64,000 bases of DNA from Methylobacterium sp. CB376 (GTDB taxonomy: Bacteria > Pseudomonadota > Alphaproteobacteria > Rhizobiales > Beijerinckiaceae). This document shows, piece after piece, positions 16,727-29,948 of this stretch (position 1 is its first letter; each line of letters starts with the position of its first letter). Both the position numbers and the translations under genes were made by a program. The notes below the pieces were generated by a model. It was not told the origin of the DNA and searched no databases. It was given only the letters and a program-made list of their open reading frames with translations. The stretch covers positions 6,797,501 through 6,861,500 of the forward strand of contig NZ_CP121648.1 in NCBI RefSeq assembly GCF_029714205.1, read 5' to 3'.

Positions 16727-17733
16727 GCCTGCCCCCGAAGCCCCGGGCCTTCCGCCTGCCGCCCGAGCCGGGCCCGCCCGGCACCGAGACCCCGCTGGCC
16801 GAGGGCGTGCGGGTGGTGGAGCAGCCCTTCGAGATCGTGGACGCCGCCGACGGCGTGCCGGTGCCGGTCGCGCCCCGCGCGGGTCCGCCCTGGGCGACGC
16901 TCCTCCTCTCGGCGCTCGGCGGCCTCGCGAGCCTGGGGATCGGGCTCGCGGTCGAGCGGCTGATCGCCGACCTCTTCGCCGCCGCCCCCTGGCTCGGGGC
17001 GGTGGCGCTGGCGCTCCTCGCGCTGGCGGCGGTGGCGCTGCTGGCGCTGGTCTGGCGGGAGCTCGCCGGCGTGCTGCGCGAGCGGCGCATCGAGGCGATC
17101 CGCGAGGCGGCGCTGGCGGCGCTGGCGAGCCGCGACCACACCGCCGCCAAGGCGGTGGTGCGGGAGGTCGGCACCCTCTACGCCGAACGGCCGGGCCTCG
17201 CGGCGGCGCGCGGGCGCCTCGACGCGGTGGCCGACGCGATCCTCGACGTGGAGGACCGCCTGGGCATCGCCGAGCACGAATTGCTCGGCCCCCTCGACCG
17301 GCTGGCCAAGGCCGCGGTGGCGGACGCGGCCAAGCAGGTCTCGGCCGTGACGGCGCTCAGCCCGCGGGCGATCGTGGACGTGGCCTTCGTGGTCTTCGCG
17401 GCGGTGCGGCTGCTGCGCCGGGTCGCGACGATCTATGGCGGGCGGCCGGGCCTGTTCGGGTTCCTGCGGCTCGCCCGGGCGGCCTTCGCGCATCTCGCGG
17501 TGACGGGCGGCGTCGCGGTCGGCGACAGCCTCGTGCAGCAGGTGCTGGGCCTGGGGCTCGCGGCGCGGGTCTCGGCGAAGCTCGGGGAGGGGGTGCTCAA
17601 CGGCCTGATGACGGCCCGCTTCGGCCTCGCGGCCCTGGCGGTCTGCCGGCCGCTGCCCTTCCTGCGCGAGCCGGCGCCGCGGATCGGGGACGTGGCGGGC
17701 GAACTGATCCGCACCGGCGAGGCGGAGGGCTGA
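16723..17733 (+). CDS. ycjF: YcjF/DUF697 family membrane protein
   Basis: A 336-residue inner-membrane protein (TIGR01620/DUF697). A Pro-rich soluble N-terminus is followed by two TM helices (about residues 58-80 and 86-110), then a cytosolic helical region and the DUF697 part with further hydrophobic helices (AIVDVAFVVFAAVRLLRRVA). It starts inside the ycjX stop (ATGA at 16723), implying translational coupling and a joint role at the membrane. Molecular function is unknown in the family. Confidence 0.85.
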   Translation: MSLPPKPRAFRLPPEPGPPGTETPLAEGVRVVEQPFEIVDAADGVPVPVAPRAGPPWATLLLSALGGLASLGIGLAVERLIADLFAAAPWLGAVALALLALAAVALLALVWRELAGVLRERRIEAIREAALAALASRDHTAAKAVVREVGTLYAERPGLAAARGRLDAVADAILDVEDRLGIAEHELLGPLDRLAKAAVADAAKQVSAVTALSPRAIVDVAFVVFAAVRLLRRVATIYGGRPGLFGFLRLARAAFAHLAVTGGVAVGDSLVQQVLGLGLAARVSAKLGEGVLNGLMTARFGLAALAVCRPLPFLREPAPRIGDVAGELIRTGEAEG

Positions 17734-17743
17734 GGCGGGATCG

Positions 17744-18034
17744 TCAGGTGGGAGCCGCCTCGCGCGGGCGGATCGTCTCGTAATCGTGCGTCGCCGCCGC
17801 CTTCGAGAGATCGTGCGCGGTCTGGAGGTTGACCCAGAACTGGGCCGTGGTGCCGAAGTAGCGGCCGAGCCGGAGGGCCGTGTCGGCCGTGATGCTCCGG
17901 CGCTCGCGCAGGATGTCGCCGATGCGGTTGTGCGGCACCCTGATCGCCTCCGCGAGTTGGCGGGCGCTCAGGCCGAACGGTTTCATGAAGTCCTCAAGGA
18001 GGACTTCGCCAGGATGGGTGCGGATGCGCGGCAT
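17744..18034 (-). CDS. higA: HigA-family antitoxin
   Basis: A 96-residue XRE-type protein starting MPRIRTHPGEVLLEDFM, the typical HigA/VapI opening, with helix-turn-helix LSARQLAEAIRVPHNRIGDI and the family segment RYFGTTAQFWVNLQTAHDL. It neutralises the HigB RNase toxin and represses the operon in known systems. The start is 14 bp after the toxin stop. The pair is in the usual HigBA order (toxin first). Confidence 0.9.
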   Translation of the reverse strand: MPRIRTHPGEVLLEDFMKPFGLSARQLAEAIRVPHNRIGDILRERRSITADTALRLGRYFGTTAQFWVNLQTAHDLSKAAATHDYETIRPREAAPT

Positions 18035-18048
18035 ACGATCTCGGTACC

Positions 18049-18330
18049 TCAATGATAATCGACGATCGCGACCTCCTCGGGACCGAGGTCTGTCCAGCGA
18101 AAGCAGATGCGCCATTGGTCGTTGATGCGAATGCTGTGCTGGCCCGCGCGGTCGCCCTGGAGAGGTTCCAAACGATTGCCTGGCGGGCTGCGCAGGTCGT
18201 CGAGGTCGACCGCGGCGTCGAGCGCATCGAGCTTGCGCAGGGCGATACGTTCGAATGCCCGCCACCGCGGATGACAGATGCCATCCTCATGCAGGGCGCG
18301 CGCGTGCTTGTCAGCGAAGCTCTGGATCAT
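18049..18330 (-). CDS. higB: HigB/RelE-family toxin
   Basis: A 93-residue RelE-superfamily mRNA interferase of the HigB/GraT type: MIQSFADKHARALHEDG, RALRKLDALD-type region, LRSPPGNRLEPL, and the C-terminal HSIRINDQWRICFRW strand with catalytic basic residues, ending VAIVDYH. The ATG at 18330 fits family length; the frame is open far upstream only by GC bias. Base composition is visibly less GC-rich than the neighbours, consistent with transfer. Confidence 0.9.
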   Translation of the reverse strand: MIQSFADKHARALHEDGICHPRWRAFERIALRKLDALDAAVDLDDLRSPPGNRLEPLQGDRAGQHSIRINDQWRICFRWTDLGPEEVAIVDYH

Positions 18331-18563
18331 CTCCGGCCGGCATGCGGTACGATTCCCGTACCACAAACCGTCGGCAGCTTCAACGAAGGTGCCAGAGGCG
18401 ATCACGCCGTTGCGCACGCCCGAAGCGTCGGGGGAAGGGGACATCGGCGAGATCGGTTCGCTCGCCAGGGATCTCCCCTGGCAGGGACGTCTCCGCCGCG
18501 ATGGCGGATCGTCCCGTCGGACCGCTTCCTCGCCCGACGGACGCGACGGCCGGGCCGGCTCCC

Positions 18564-20786
<2,223 letters not shown>

Positions 20787-20791
20787 GGGCG

Positions 20792-21700
20792 ATGCGGGGC
20801 CAGGACCTGACGAGGCGGGGGATCCTTCGCGGCGCGGCCGGCGCCGTCCTGGCCGGGAGCGGGCCGGTTCGGGCGCAGGTGAGCGGCGTGGCGCGGCGGA
20901 GCATCCCGTCGAGCGGCGAGGCCCTGCCGGTGATCGGGCTCGGCACCTGGATCGGCTTCGACGTCGGCGAGGAGGAGGCCGGGCGGGCCCGGCTCGGCGC
21001 GGTGCTGCGCACCCTCCTCGACGGCGGCGGCCGGGTGATCGATTCCTCGCCGATGTACGGGCGGGCCGAGGCCGTGGTCGGCGACCTCCTCGCCGAGGCG
21101 GGGACGCGGCCCCGGGCCTTCCTCGCCACCAAGGTCTGGACCCGCGGGCGGGAGGCCGGGCTCGCGCAGATGCGCCAATCCCTCGCGCGCCTGCGCACCG
21201 ACCGCGTCGACCTGATGCAGGTGCACAACCTCCTCGACTGGCGCGTGCACCTGCCCGTTCTTCGGGCCTGGAAGGAGGAGGGCCGGATCCGCCATCTCGG
21301 CCTCTCGCACTACACCGAGAGCGCCTTCGACGAGGTCGAGGCCGCGCTGCGGGCCGAGCCCGTGGACGTCCTCCAGATCAACTACGCCCTCGACGACCGG
21401 GCCGCCGAGGCGCGCCTCCTGCCGCTCGCGGCCGAGCGGGGCGTCGCCGTGCTGGTCAACCGGCCCTTCGGCGGGGGCGGCCTGCTGGCCCGCCTCAAGG
21501 ACCGCCCGCTGCCCGGCTACGCGGCGGAGCTGGGCTGCGCGAGCTGGGCCGAGATCCTGCTGAAATTCGTGATCGGCCACCCGGCCGTGACCTGCGCCAT
21601 CCCGGGGACGGGCAGCCCCGCGCACATGGCGGCCAACCTGCGGGCCGGCACCGGGCCGCTCCCGGACGCCGCCCTGCGCCGCCGGATGGCCGAACTCTGA
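20792..21700 (+). CDS. Tat-exported aldo/keto reductase
   Basis: A 302-residue AKR-family protein preceded by a twin-arginine signal (LTRRGILRGAAGAVLAGSGP, cleavage near AQ). The (beta/alpha)8 domain shows the catalytic Asp/Tyr/Lys/His set: GRVIDSSPMYGRAE (Asp, Tyr), FLATKVWT (Lys) and LMQVHNLLDW (His). It starts 5 bp after the pobR stop, so it is co-transcribed. Periplasmic AKRs are uncommon because NADPH is cytosolic. Substrate is unknown and a role in aromatic metabolism is only suggested by position. Confidence 0.8.
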   Translation: MRGQDLTRRGILRGAAGAVLAGSGPVRAQVSGVARRSIPSSGEALPVIGLGTWIGFDVGEEEAGRARLGAVLRTLLDGGGRVIDSSPMYGRAEAVVGDLLAEAGTRPRAFLATKVWTRGREAGLAQMRQSLARLRTDRVDLMQVHNLLDWRVHLPVLRAWKEEGRIRHLGLSHYTESAFDEVEAALRAEPVDVLQINYALDDRAAEARLLPLAAERGVAVLVNRPFGGGGLLARLKDRPLPGYAAELGCASWAEILLKFVIGHPAVTCAIPGTGSPAHMAANLRAGTGPLPDAALRRRMAEL

Positions 21701-21959
21701 ATGCCGGTTCAGGTTGAACGAAGTTCAGACCGGCCCGCGCCGCGGATCAGTCAAGCTCTCGACGGCCTGAGGCGCGGCAAAATGCTCTGTTTTTCGTGTA
21801 CGGCCAAGATGGAACTGGGCCGCATTGCCCCATTTCTGCCCCCTCCGCCGCTATAACCCGGCTCATCCACGCCATCGCCGCGGCGAGCGCGACGGGACCC
21901 GACGGTTCCGGGCGCGCCTGATCGGATCGCGCCCGGCTCTTCGTCTTCGAGGGGGAAGC

Positions 21960-22364
21960 ATGCTCATCAAGTCTGCCGTCATTGCGCTCGCGCTCGGTGC
22001 AGGTCTGGTCTCGGCAGGTCTGGTCTCGGCGCTGCCGGCGGTCTCGGGCGAGGCGCGCGGCTACAACGGCACCTGGGCCGTGCAGCTCGTCACCGAATCC
22101 GGCATGTGCGACGCGCGCACGAGCGTGTCGCTGGCGGTGCGCGACGGCGACGTCCGGCTCGCCTCGGCGAGCGAGGGCGCCTCGGTGAGCGGCCGCATCG
22201 GCGAGGACGGCAGCGTCGGCCTCACGGTCCGCAAGGGCCCGGCGAGCGGCGCGGCCTCGGGCCGGCTCCAGGCCACCTCGGGCTCCGGCACCTGGACCGT
22301 GTCCTCGCTCTGCACGGGCCGCTGGACCGCCCGCCGCACGACCCGCGTCGCGCAGGCGGAGTGA
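21960..22364 (+). CDS. secreted hypothetical protein
   Basis: A 134-residue protein from ATG 21960 (after GAGGGGGAAGC). It has a Sec signal (MLIKSAVIALALGAGLVSAG, with a short internal repeat SAGLVSA) and a small beta-rich mature domain beginning YNGTWAVQLVTESGMCDART. Two Cys (in GMCDAR and SSLCTGRW) could form a disulfide. The YNGTW...V...C pattern recurs in small exported proteins of Rhizobiales that I cannot name further. It is transcribed alone. Confidence 0.7.
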   Translation: MLIKSAVIALALGAGLVSAGLVSALPAVSGEARGYNGTWAVQLVTESGMCDARTSVSLAVRDGDVRLASASEGASVSGRIGEDGSVGLTVRKGPASGAASGRLQATSGSGTWTVSSLCTGRWTARRTTRVAQAE

Positions 22365-22397
22365 GCGGGGCGGCCCGATCGGCTCCGGCGCGCCGCC

Positions 22398-22889
22398 TCA
22401 CGGTCCCGTCGCGCCCCCCGGTGCGGCGCTCCCGGGGAAGCCGCCGGTCTGGCGCAGCGCCTCGCCGAGGATCATCGCGGCGGCGACCGCGACGTTGAGG
22501 GAGCGCAGGCCCGGCCGCAGCGGGATCACCACCCGGGCCTCCGCGGCGGCGTGGACGGAATCGGGCACGCCGGCCGATTCGCGCCCCACCAGCAGGCAAT
22601 CGTCCGGGCGGTAGGCGAACTCCGTGTAGGGCAGGGCGCCCGCGGTGGTGGCGAGCACGAGGCGCAGCGACGCCCGCCGCCGCCACGCCTCGAACTCCGC
22701 GAAGGAGCGGTGCCGCGTGATCGCCACGTGGTCGAGATAGTCGAGGCCCGAGCGGCGCAGGTGCCGGTCCGAGACGTCGAAGCCCGCCGGCTCGATGATC
22801 TCCACCGCCGCCCCGAGGCAGGCGGCGAGCCGCAGCATCGTGCCGGTATTCTGGGGTATGTCGGGCTGGTAGAGGGCGAGGCGCAGCAT
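22398..22889 (-). CDS. trmL: tRNA (cytidine(34)-2'-O)-methyltransferase
   Basis: A 163-residue SPOUT methyltransferase that 2'-O-methylates the wobble base of tRNA-Leu. Family motifs are LALYQPDIPQNTGTMLRL at the start, LLVGRESAGVPDSV, and the knot segment RSLNVAVAAAMILGEAL. I chose ATG 22889 because it gives the family length (about 155) and places LALYQPDIPQNTG at residue 4. An upstream ATG (22922) would add 11 residues. It is convergent with the 21960 gene. Confidence 0.9.
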   Translation of the reverse strand: MLRLALYQPDIPQNTGTMLRLAACLGAAVEIIEPAGFDVSDRHLRRSGLDYLDHVAITRHRSFAEFEAWRRRASLRLVLATTAGALPYTEFAYRPDDCLLVGRESAGVPDSVHAAAEARVVIPLRPGLRSLNVAVAAAMILGEALRQTGGFPGSAAPGGATGP

Positions 22890-22991
22890 CGGGCGACGGG
22901 CTCGAAGGGGGGCGTGCGGCATCGCCCCCCGGTTGGCAGGCCGTCAAGGCGGAATACCTGAGGGGGCGCGCAATCCCGCGAAAGGCCCCTC

Positions 22992-24864
<1,873 letters not shown>

Positions 24865-24866
<2 letters not shown>

Positions 24867-24897
24867 TCCGGGATCCGGTCGATCGAAGCGGATCCCG
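24865..24897 (+). repeat. B palindrome, solitary copy
   Basis: GATCCGGGATCCGGTCGATC then GAAGCGGATCCC. It is the same palindrome that begins family A copies at 47961 and (inverted) 46377, but here it lacks the family A core. It overlaps the TGA of the ABC exporter. Confidence 0.75.
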
Positions 24898-24905
24898 CGC
24901 CCGAC

Positions 24906-24938
24906 CGGGGCGGGGCCGGGGGGCTCCCGGCCGCCCCG
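24906..24938. terminator. GC-rich hairpin between convergent genes
   Basis: CGGGGCGG...CCGCCCCG with an inner CCGGG/CCCGG extension forms a long stem that ends directly at the bamE stop. No T-tract. It may end transcription from both sides. Confidence 0.4.
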
Positions 24939-25403
24939 TCACTGCGCGTTGCGGAACGGCTCGTACTTGGTCAGGCCGCGCAGGAGCTGGCCCAGGAAGG
25001 CCTGCTCGCCGCCGCTCGTCGGCGTCGTGCGGGAGATGAAGTCGAACACCCGCCCGTCCTGCTCGCCGTAGAGCGCCACGCGCTCGACCTTGAAGCCCTG
25101 GTTGAAATAGACCGCCAGCACCCGCTGGCTCTCGGCCCGCTCGCCCAGGAACATCACCGTCCGCTTGGTGTTCTGGCTGATATAGTACCAGGACTTGTTG
25201 CCCACGGTGGAGACCGTGGTGGGCGTGCCGAGGAGCTGGAGCACCTGTTCGGCGCTGGTGCCCGGCTTCACCTGGGCGACCGCCGCCTCGTCGATCAGGT
25301 AGCCGTGGCGGAACTCTTCGCCGATCACGCAGCCGGCCACCGACAGGCCGAGCAGACCCGCCGCGGCGAGGCGGGTGAGTGACGGGATGAAGCGACGCGG
25401 CAT
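24939..25403 (-). CDS. bamE: outer membrane protein assembly factor BamE
   Basis: A 154-residue SmpA/OmlA lipoprotein. The signal peptide ends with lipobox LSVAGC (Cys25), then comes the BamE fold with GTSAEQVLQLLGTPTTVST and SWYYISQN. It is part of the BAM complex that inserts beta-barrel proteins into the outer membrane. It is divergent from the bc1 chaperone gene, as in many alphaproteobacteria. The start ATG is 25403. Confidence 0.93.
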   Translation of the reverse strand: MPRRFIPSLTRLAAAGLLGLSVAGCVIGEEFRHGYLIDEAAVAQVKPGTSAEQVLQLLGTPTTVSTVGNKSWYYISQNTKRTVMFLGERAESQRVLAVYFNQGFKVERVALYGEQDGRVFDFISRTTPTSGGEQAFLGQLLRGLTKYEPFRNAQ

Positions 25404-25577
25404 CGCGACCCTCTGGAACACGCGAAGGGACGGCGCCCTTGCGCCGGAACGGAGCGCTGCCGTACCCCGGGGTTGTGGCGTTGGCAAGGCACGGCCAAGG
25501 TTGGACGGGCGCCGCGCGGGGCTGCCGCGGGGCGCTGATCCGCTTGGCCGCGCAAGGGCTTGGGAGACGAATCGGCG

Positions 25578-26126
25578 ATGATCCGCAACCTGTTCCGGCG
25601 CGAGGACGGGCGCCGTCGCGCCATCGAGGCGTTGCACATCCGCATCAACGCGGCCGCCCGGGTGCCCGCCCTCTACCTCGCGCTCGGGGTGCCCGACACC
25701 GTCGAGGGCCGCTTCGAGACCCTCTGCCTCACCGTCATCCTGGTGCTGCGCCGCCTGCGCCAGCTGCCCGCCCCGGCCGAGGACGTCGCCCAGGACCTGG
25801 TCGATTCCGTCTTCGCGCAGCTCGACTCGTCGCTGCGCGAGCTCGGGGTGGGGGATCTCGGCGTGGCCAAGCGCATGAAGAAGCTGGCCCAGGCCTTCTA
25901 CGGCCGGGCCCGGGCCTACGACGCCGCCCTCGACGCGGGCGACGCGGCGGCGCTCGCCGCGGCGCTGGCCCGCAACGTGCTCGGCCGCGACGCGCCCGAG
26001 GCCGCCGCGCCCCTCGCCGCCTACGTGGTGGCCGCCGACGCCGCCCTCGGGCAGCACGACCTCGACCGGCTGATGGCGGAGGGGCCGGTCCTGCCCGACC
26101 CGGCGCCCTTCGGCCCCGCGGCCTGA
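25578..26126 (+). CDS. ubiquinol-cytochrome c chaperone family protein
   Basis: A 182-residue protein of the CBP3/UQCC family (Ubiq_cyt_C_chap), which assists assembly of the cytochrome bc1 complex. The conserved features seen are VEGRFETLCLTVILVLRRL, DLVDSVFAQLDSSLRELGVG and AQAFYGRARAYDAAL. The ATG at 25578 follows GGGAGACGAATCGGCG. It lies between bamE and the DUF177 gene, the standard alphaproteobacterial order. Confidence 0.9.
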   Translation: MIRNLFRREDGRRRAIEALHIRINAAARVPALYLALGVPDTVEGRFETLCLTVILVLRRLRQLPAPAEDVAQDLVDSVFAQLDSSLRELGVGDLGVAKRMKKLAQAFYGRARAYDAALDAGDAAALAAALARNVLGRDAPEAAAPLAAYVVAADAALGQHDLDRLMAEGPVLPDPAPFGPAA

Positions 26127-26237
26127 GCCGCGGCCCCGGCGTGCCGGAAACCGGCCCGTCGCGGCCCCTGTTGAGACACCGCGCGCCCGGTGCCCGGACG
26201 GTCCCGGGCCGGCGCGTCCCGCCAGAGGAGTTGCCCC

Positions 26238-26738
26238 ATGACCCCCGATCCCGTCGGCCCGCTCTCCCGCCCGGTCCTGGTCGAGCGCGCGCTCAAGGCC
26301 GGCGGGGAGATCGTGGTCGAGGCCGACGCCGAGGAGCGCGAGGCGCTCGCCCGCGATTTCGGCCTGCCGGCGATCCACGCCCTGACCGGGCGCTTCCGCC
26401 TCCAGGGCTCGCTGCACCGCCTGCGGGTGACCGGGACCGTCGAGGCCGCCATCGCCCAGACCTGCGTGGTGACCCTCGAACCCTTCGAATCCACCGTGCG
26501 GGAGGAGGTCGAGGTCGATTTCGCCGCCCCGGACGCCTTCGCGGGCACGCCCGCCGAGGATGCCGACATCCCCGACCCGATCGTCAACGGCCGCGTCGAT
26601 CTCGGCAGCCTGACCGCCGAGTTCCTGGCGCTGGGCCTCGACCCCTATCCGAGGAAGCCCGGCGTCGCCTTCGAGCCCCCCGAGGCGGGGGCCGAGGAGA
26701 CGCCCTTCGCCGGCCTGCGCAGCCTCAAGGGCGAGTGA
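26238..26738 (+). CDS. DUF177 (YceD-like) protein
   Basis: A 166-residue DUF177 protein with the conserved TCVVTLEPFESTVREEVEV motif (the C-V-TLEPF element) and the C-terminal DPIVNGRVDLGSL segment. Relatives affect 23S rRNA processing. In most bacteria rpmF (ribosomal protein L32) follows; here there is none, only a palindrome and then plsX. RBS GAGGAG precedes ATG 26238. Confidence 0.88.
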   Translation: MTPDPVGPLSRPVLVERALKAGGEIVVEADAEEREALARDFGLPAIHALTGRFRLQGSLHRLRVTGTVEAAIAQTCVVTLEPFESTVREEVEVDFAAPDAFAGTPAEDADIPDPIVNGRVDLGSLTAEFLALGLDPYPRKPGVAFEPPEAGAEETPFAGLRSLKGE

Positions 26739-26757
26739 GGCGGGGCAGAATTCGTTT

Positions 26758-26783
26758 GCGGCCCGGCGCCGGGCCGCTATTTT
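26758..26783 (+). terminator. palindrome plus T-rich tail between DUF177 gene and plsX
   Basis: GCGGCCCGGC-GCCGGGCCGC is a perfect 20-bp palindrome (26758-26777) followed by TATTTT. It starts 19 bp after the DUF177 stop and 66 bp before plsX. It is probably a terminator or attenuator separating the two. Confidence 0.5.
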
Positions 26784-26843
26784 CCGCCCCGCCGCGGCAC
26801 ACCCTGTCCGCCCGCCGCCGGAACGAGGCTCGTCGATCCCCCC

Positions 26844-27878
26844 ATGTCCCAGAGAGTGCGCATCTCGCTCGACGCGATGGGCGGCGATCACGGTCCCACG
26901 ACGGTCGTGCCGGGCGCGGCGATCGCCCGGGAGCGCCACCCCGAGACGACCTTCCTGATGTTCGGCGACGAGGCCGTCCTGCGGCCGATGGTCGAGGCGG
27001 AGCCGCGCCTCGCCGGCGCCGTCGAGATCCGCCACGCCAGCCTCGCCATCGGCATGGACGAGAAGCCGAGCCAGGCGGTCCGCGCCGGGCGCGGCAAGTC
27101 CTCGATGTGGAAGGCGATCCAGGCCGTGCGCGACGGCGAGGCGGAGGCGGCGGTCTCGGCCGGCAACACCGGCGCCCTGATGGCGATGTCGAAGATCTGC
27201 CTCAAGACCATGGCGCAGATCGAGCGGCCGGCCATCGCCTGCCTGTGGCCGACCGTGCGGGGCGAGAGCGTCGTGCTCGACGTCGGGGCGACGATCGGCA
27301 CCGATGCCGAGCACCTCGTCGAGATGGCGCTGATGGGCGCCGCCATGGCCCGCATCGTCTTCGACCTCGACCGGCCGACCGTGGGCCTGCTCAACGTCGG
27401 CACCGAGGAGATGAAGGGCAACGAGGCCGTCAAGGAGGCCGCCCGCCTCCTGCGCGAGGCCGACCTGCCGACCCTGCGCTACCACGGCTTCGTCGAGGGG
27501 ACGGATCTCGGCCGCGGCACCACCGACGTGGTGGTGACCGAGGGCTTCACCGGCAACATCGCGCTCAAGACCGCCGAGGGCACCGCCAAGCAGATCGGGC
27601 AGTACCTCAGGAGCGCGATGAGCCGGACGCTGATGGCGAAGATCGGCTACCTGTTCGCCCGCGGCGCCTTCGAGGCCCTGCGCGAGAAGATGAACCCGAG
27701 CCGGGCCAATGGCGGCGTCTTCCTCGGCCTCGAAGGCATCGTCGTCAAGAGCCACGGCTCGGAGGACGCGCAGGGCTTCGCGGCCGCCATCGACCTTGCC
27801 ACCGACATGGCCCGACACGACCTGATGCGGACGATCCGCGAGATGCTCGAGGCGACGCCGGCCGCCGCCTCGGCCTGA
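26844..27878 (+). CDS. plsX: phosphate acyltransferase PlsX
   Basis: A 344-residue protein converting acyl-ACP to acyl-phosphate for phospholipid synthesis. Typical motifs: [12 protein letters not shown] at the start, [13 protein letters not shown], and the C-terminal [16 protein letters not shown]. Length is normal. fabH begins 19 bp after its stop, and the two act on the same acyl-ACP pool. The ATG at 26844 was chosen because the conserved [11 protein letters not shown] starts at residue 4. Confidence 0.95.
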   Translation: MSQRVRISLDAMGGDHGPTTVVPGAAIARERHPETTFLMFGDEAVLRPMVEAEPRLAGAVEIRHASLAIGMDEKPSQAVRAGRGKSSMWKAIQAVRDGEAEAAVSAGNTGALMAMSKICLKTMAQIERPAIACLWPTVRGESVVLDVGATIGTDAEHLVEMALMGAAMARIVFDLDRPTVGLLNVGTEEMKGNEAVKEAARLLREADLPTLRYHGFVEGTDLGRGTTDVVVTEGFTGNIALKTAEGTAKQIGQYLRSAMSRTLMAKIGYLFARGAFEALREKMNPSRANGGVFLGLEGIVVKSHGSEDAQGFAAAIDLATDMARHDLMRTIREMLEATPAAASA

Positions 27879-27897
27879 GGGAGGAGACCCGGACCCC

Positions 27898-28875
27898 ATG
27901 ACCCGCCTTCGCTCGGTGGTGCGGGGCTGCGGCTCCTACCTGCCGCGGACCGTCGTCACCAACGACGACCTCGCCGCCCGCGTCGACACCTCGGACGAGT
28001 GGATCGTCCAGCGCACCGGGATCCGCCAGCGCCACATCGCCGGCCCGGACGAGACCACCTCGGTGCTCGGCATCAGGGCGGCCCGCGCGGCGCTCGCCGA
28101 GGCCGACATCGACCCGGCGAGCATCGACCTCATCATCTGCGCCACGTCGACGCCCGACCACACCTTCCCGTCGACGGCGACCCAGATCCAGGACGGCCTC
28201 GGCATCCACGGCGGGGCGGCCTTCGACCTGCAGGCGGTCTGCGCGGGCTTCGTCTACGGCGTCGCCACGGCCGACAAGTTCCTGACCACCGGCGCCGCCC
28301 GCCGCGCCCTGGTGATCGGCGCCGAGACCTTCTCGCGCCTCCTCGACTGGGAGGACCGCACCACCTGCGTGCTGTTCGGCGACGGGGCCGGCGCGATCGT
28401 GCTGGAGGCGCAGCCGGGCGAGGGCCATTCGGGCGACCGCGGCGTGCTCACCAGCCACCTGCGCTCGGACGGGCGCTACCGCGAGAAGCTCTACGTCGAT
28501 GGCGGGCCCGGCTCGACCGGCACCACCGGCAAGCTCAGGATGGTCGGCAAGGAGGTCTTCCGCTTCGCGGTCGGGTCGGTGACGGACGTGATCAACGACG
28601 CCTTCGCGGCCACCGGCACCCGCGCGGAGGATCTCGACTGGTTCGTGCCCCACCAGGCCAACCGCCGCATCATCGAGGCCTCCGCCGACAAGCTCGGCAT
28701 CGCCCGCGAGAAGGTCGTCCTCACCGTCGACCGGCACGGCAACACCTCGGCGGCCTCGATCCCGCTCGCCCTCGACGCGGCCTGCCGGGACGGGCGCATC
28801 GCGCGCGGCGACCTCGTGATGATCGAGGCCATCGGCGGCGGCTTCGCCTGGGGCAGCGCGCTCATTCGCTGGTGA
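27898..28875 (+). CDS. fabH: beta-ketoacyl-ACP synthase III
   Basis: A 325-residue condensing enzyme starting fatty-acid synthesis from acyl-CoA and malonyl-ACP. The catalytic triad is intact: Cys115 in [11 protein letters not shown], His252 in [10 protein letters not shown], Asn282 in [10 protein letters not shown]. The C-terminal [13 protein letters not shown] is canonical. Just after the stop there is a tandem 12-bp repeat (GCTGGTGATCGC twice) that includes the stop codon. Confidence 0.96.
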   Translation: MTRLRSVVRGCGSYLPRTVVTNDDLAARVDTSDEWIVQRTGIRQRHIAGPDETTSVLGIRAARAALAEADIDPASIDLIICATSTPDHTFPSTATQIQDGLGIHGGAAFDLQAVCAGFVYGVATADKFLTTGAARRALVIGAETFSRLLDWEDRTTCVLFGDGAGAIVLEAQPGEGHSGDRGVLTSHLRSDGRYREKLYVDGGPGSTGTTGKLRMVGKEVFRFAVGSVTDVINDAFAATGTRAEDLDWFVPHQANRRIIEASADKLGIAREKVVLTVDRHGNTSAASIPLALDAACRDGRIARGDLVMIEAIGGGFAWGSALIRW

Positions 28876-28940
28876 TCGCGCTGGTGATCGCGCGGGCGAT
28901 CGGGCTCGGGTGATCGCGCGAAAAGGAGCCGGGCGCCCCG

Positions 28941-28969
28941 TTGACCCAGCGGGCGTGCCAGATTAGCGT
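28941..28969 (+). promoter_or_regulatory. candidate sigma-70 promoter of ihfA
   Basis: TTGACC (28941-28946), 17 bp, TAGCGT (28964-28969), 53 bp before the ihfA ATG. The -35 is close to consensus, the -10 is weak. It sits in the least GC-rich part of the intergenic region. Confidence 0.4.
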
Positions 28970-29022
28970 GCGCGATCATAGACATATGTCGGTTTCTTGA
29001 GAACGCGCCGGGGAGCATCAGG

Positions 29023-29337
29023 ATGGCAGGCAAGACGGTCACGCGGGCCGACCTGACCGAGGCCGTCTACCAGCGGGTCGGCCTGTCGCGGACCGAGTCG
29101 GCTGCCCTGGTGGAGACGGTGCTGTCGGAGATCTGCACCTGCCTCGCCTCGGGCGAGACCGTGAAGCTGTCCTCCTTCGGCTCCTTCGTGGTGCGCGACA
29201 AGGGCAAGCGGGTCGGGCGCAACCCCAAGACCGGGGTCGAGGTGGCAATCGAGCCGCGCCGCGTCATGGTGTTCAAGCCCTCGAACGTGCTCAAGGCGCG
29301 CATCAACGGCGGTGCGGCCGAACCGGACGACGAGTGA
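29023..29337 (+). CDS. ihfA: integration host factor subunit alpha
   Basis: A 104-residue DNA-bending protein of the HU/IHF family: [40 protein letters not shown] and the DNA-intercalating beta arm [20 protein letters not shown]. IhfA pairs with IhfB. It lies between fabH and a merR gene, the order conserved in alphaproteobacteria. Confidence 0.95.
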   Translation: MAGKTVTRADLTEAVYQRVGLSRTESAALVETVLSEICTCLASGETVKLSSFGSFVVRDKGKRVGRNPKTGVEVAIEPRRVMVFKPSNVLKARINGGAAEPDDE

Positions 29338-29431
29338 CGCGAGCGGGCGCTTGAGCGGAGCCGGCCTTCCGCGCGCCCGGCGCGGGCGGCGGGGCTTCGC
29401 GTGAGCGGGCCCGCGGCAGGAGGTCCCGCGC

Positions 29432-29932
29432 ATGACGATGCTCGTGGCCGCCGGGGAGCCGGGCGGCGAGAAGGCCCCGGAGGCGTTCCGCACCATCAGC
29501 GAGGTGGCGGACGACCTCGACCTGCCCCAGCACGTGCTGCGGTTCTGGGAAACCCGCTTCACCCAGATCCGGCCGCTCAAGCGCGGCGGCAACCGGCGCT
29601 ACTACCGGCCGGAGGACATCGACCTCCTGCGCGGGGTGCGCCAGCTCCTCTACGGGCAGGGCTACACGATCCGCGGGGTGCAGCGCATCCTGCGCGAGCG
29701 GGGCATGCGCTTCGTCCAGGCGGTGGGGCGGGGCGAGCAGGTGGCGCCCGCGGCCTATCCGGAGGCCGAACCCCCCCGCGAGGCGCCGGCCGGGCCGCCC
29801 CTGGCGCCGGAGGACCGGGCGGCGCTGAGCCGCCTCCTCGACGACCTGCGCGCCTGCCGGGAGCGGCTCGCGGCCTTGCGGGATCGCCGCGCACGCGAAA
29901 TAGTGTCGTGCGACGAGAACCTTGCGGAATGA
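29432..29932 (+). CDS. MerR-family regulator next to ihfA
   Basis: A 166-residue protein with an N-terminal MerR winged helix-turn-helix ([19 protein letters not shown], then [14 protein letters not shown]) and a variable Pro/Glu-rich C-terminus ending in a short helical stretch. No metal-binding Cys are present. This orphan type always follows ihfA in alphaproteobacteria, and its target is not known to me. The ATG at 29432 follows AGGAGGTCCCGCGC. Confidence 0.88.
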   Translation: MTMLVAAGEPGGEKAPEAFRTISEVADDLDLPQHVLRFWETRFTQIRPLKRGGNRRYYRPEDIDLLRGVRQLLYGQGYTIRGVQRILRERGMRFVQAVGRGEQVAPAAYPEAEPPREAPAGPPLAPEDRAALSRLLDDLRACRERLAALRDRRAREIVSCDENLAE

Positions 29933-29948
29933 CCGGCGTTCCCCGCTC

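Noticed and set aside
24939..27899. 986-residue minus-strand open frame reaching from bamE to plsX
   Set aside because: Only its last 154 residues (BamE) are real; the rest is antisense to the chaperone, DUF177 and plsX genes.
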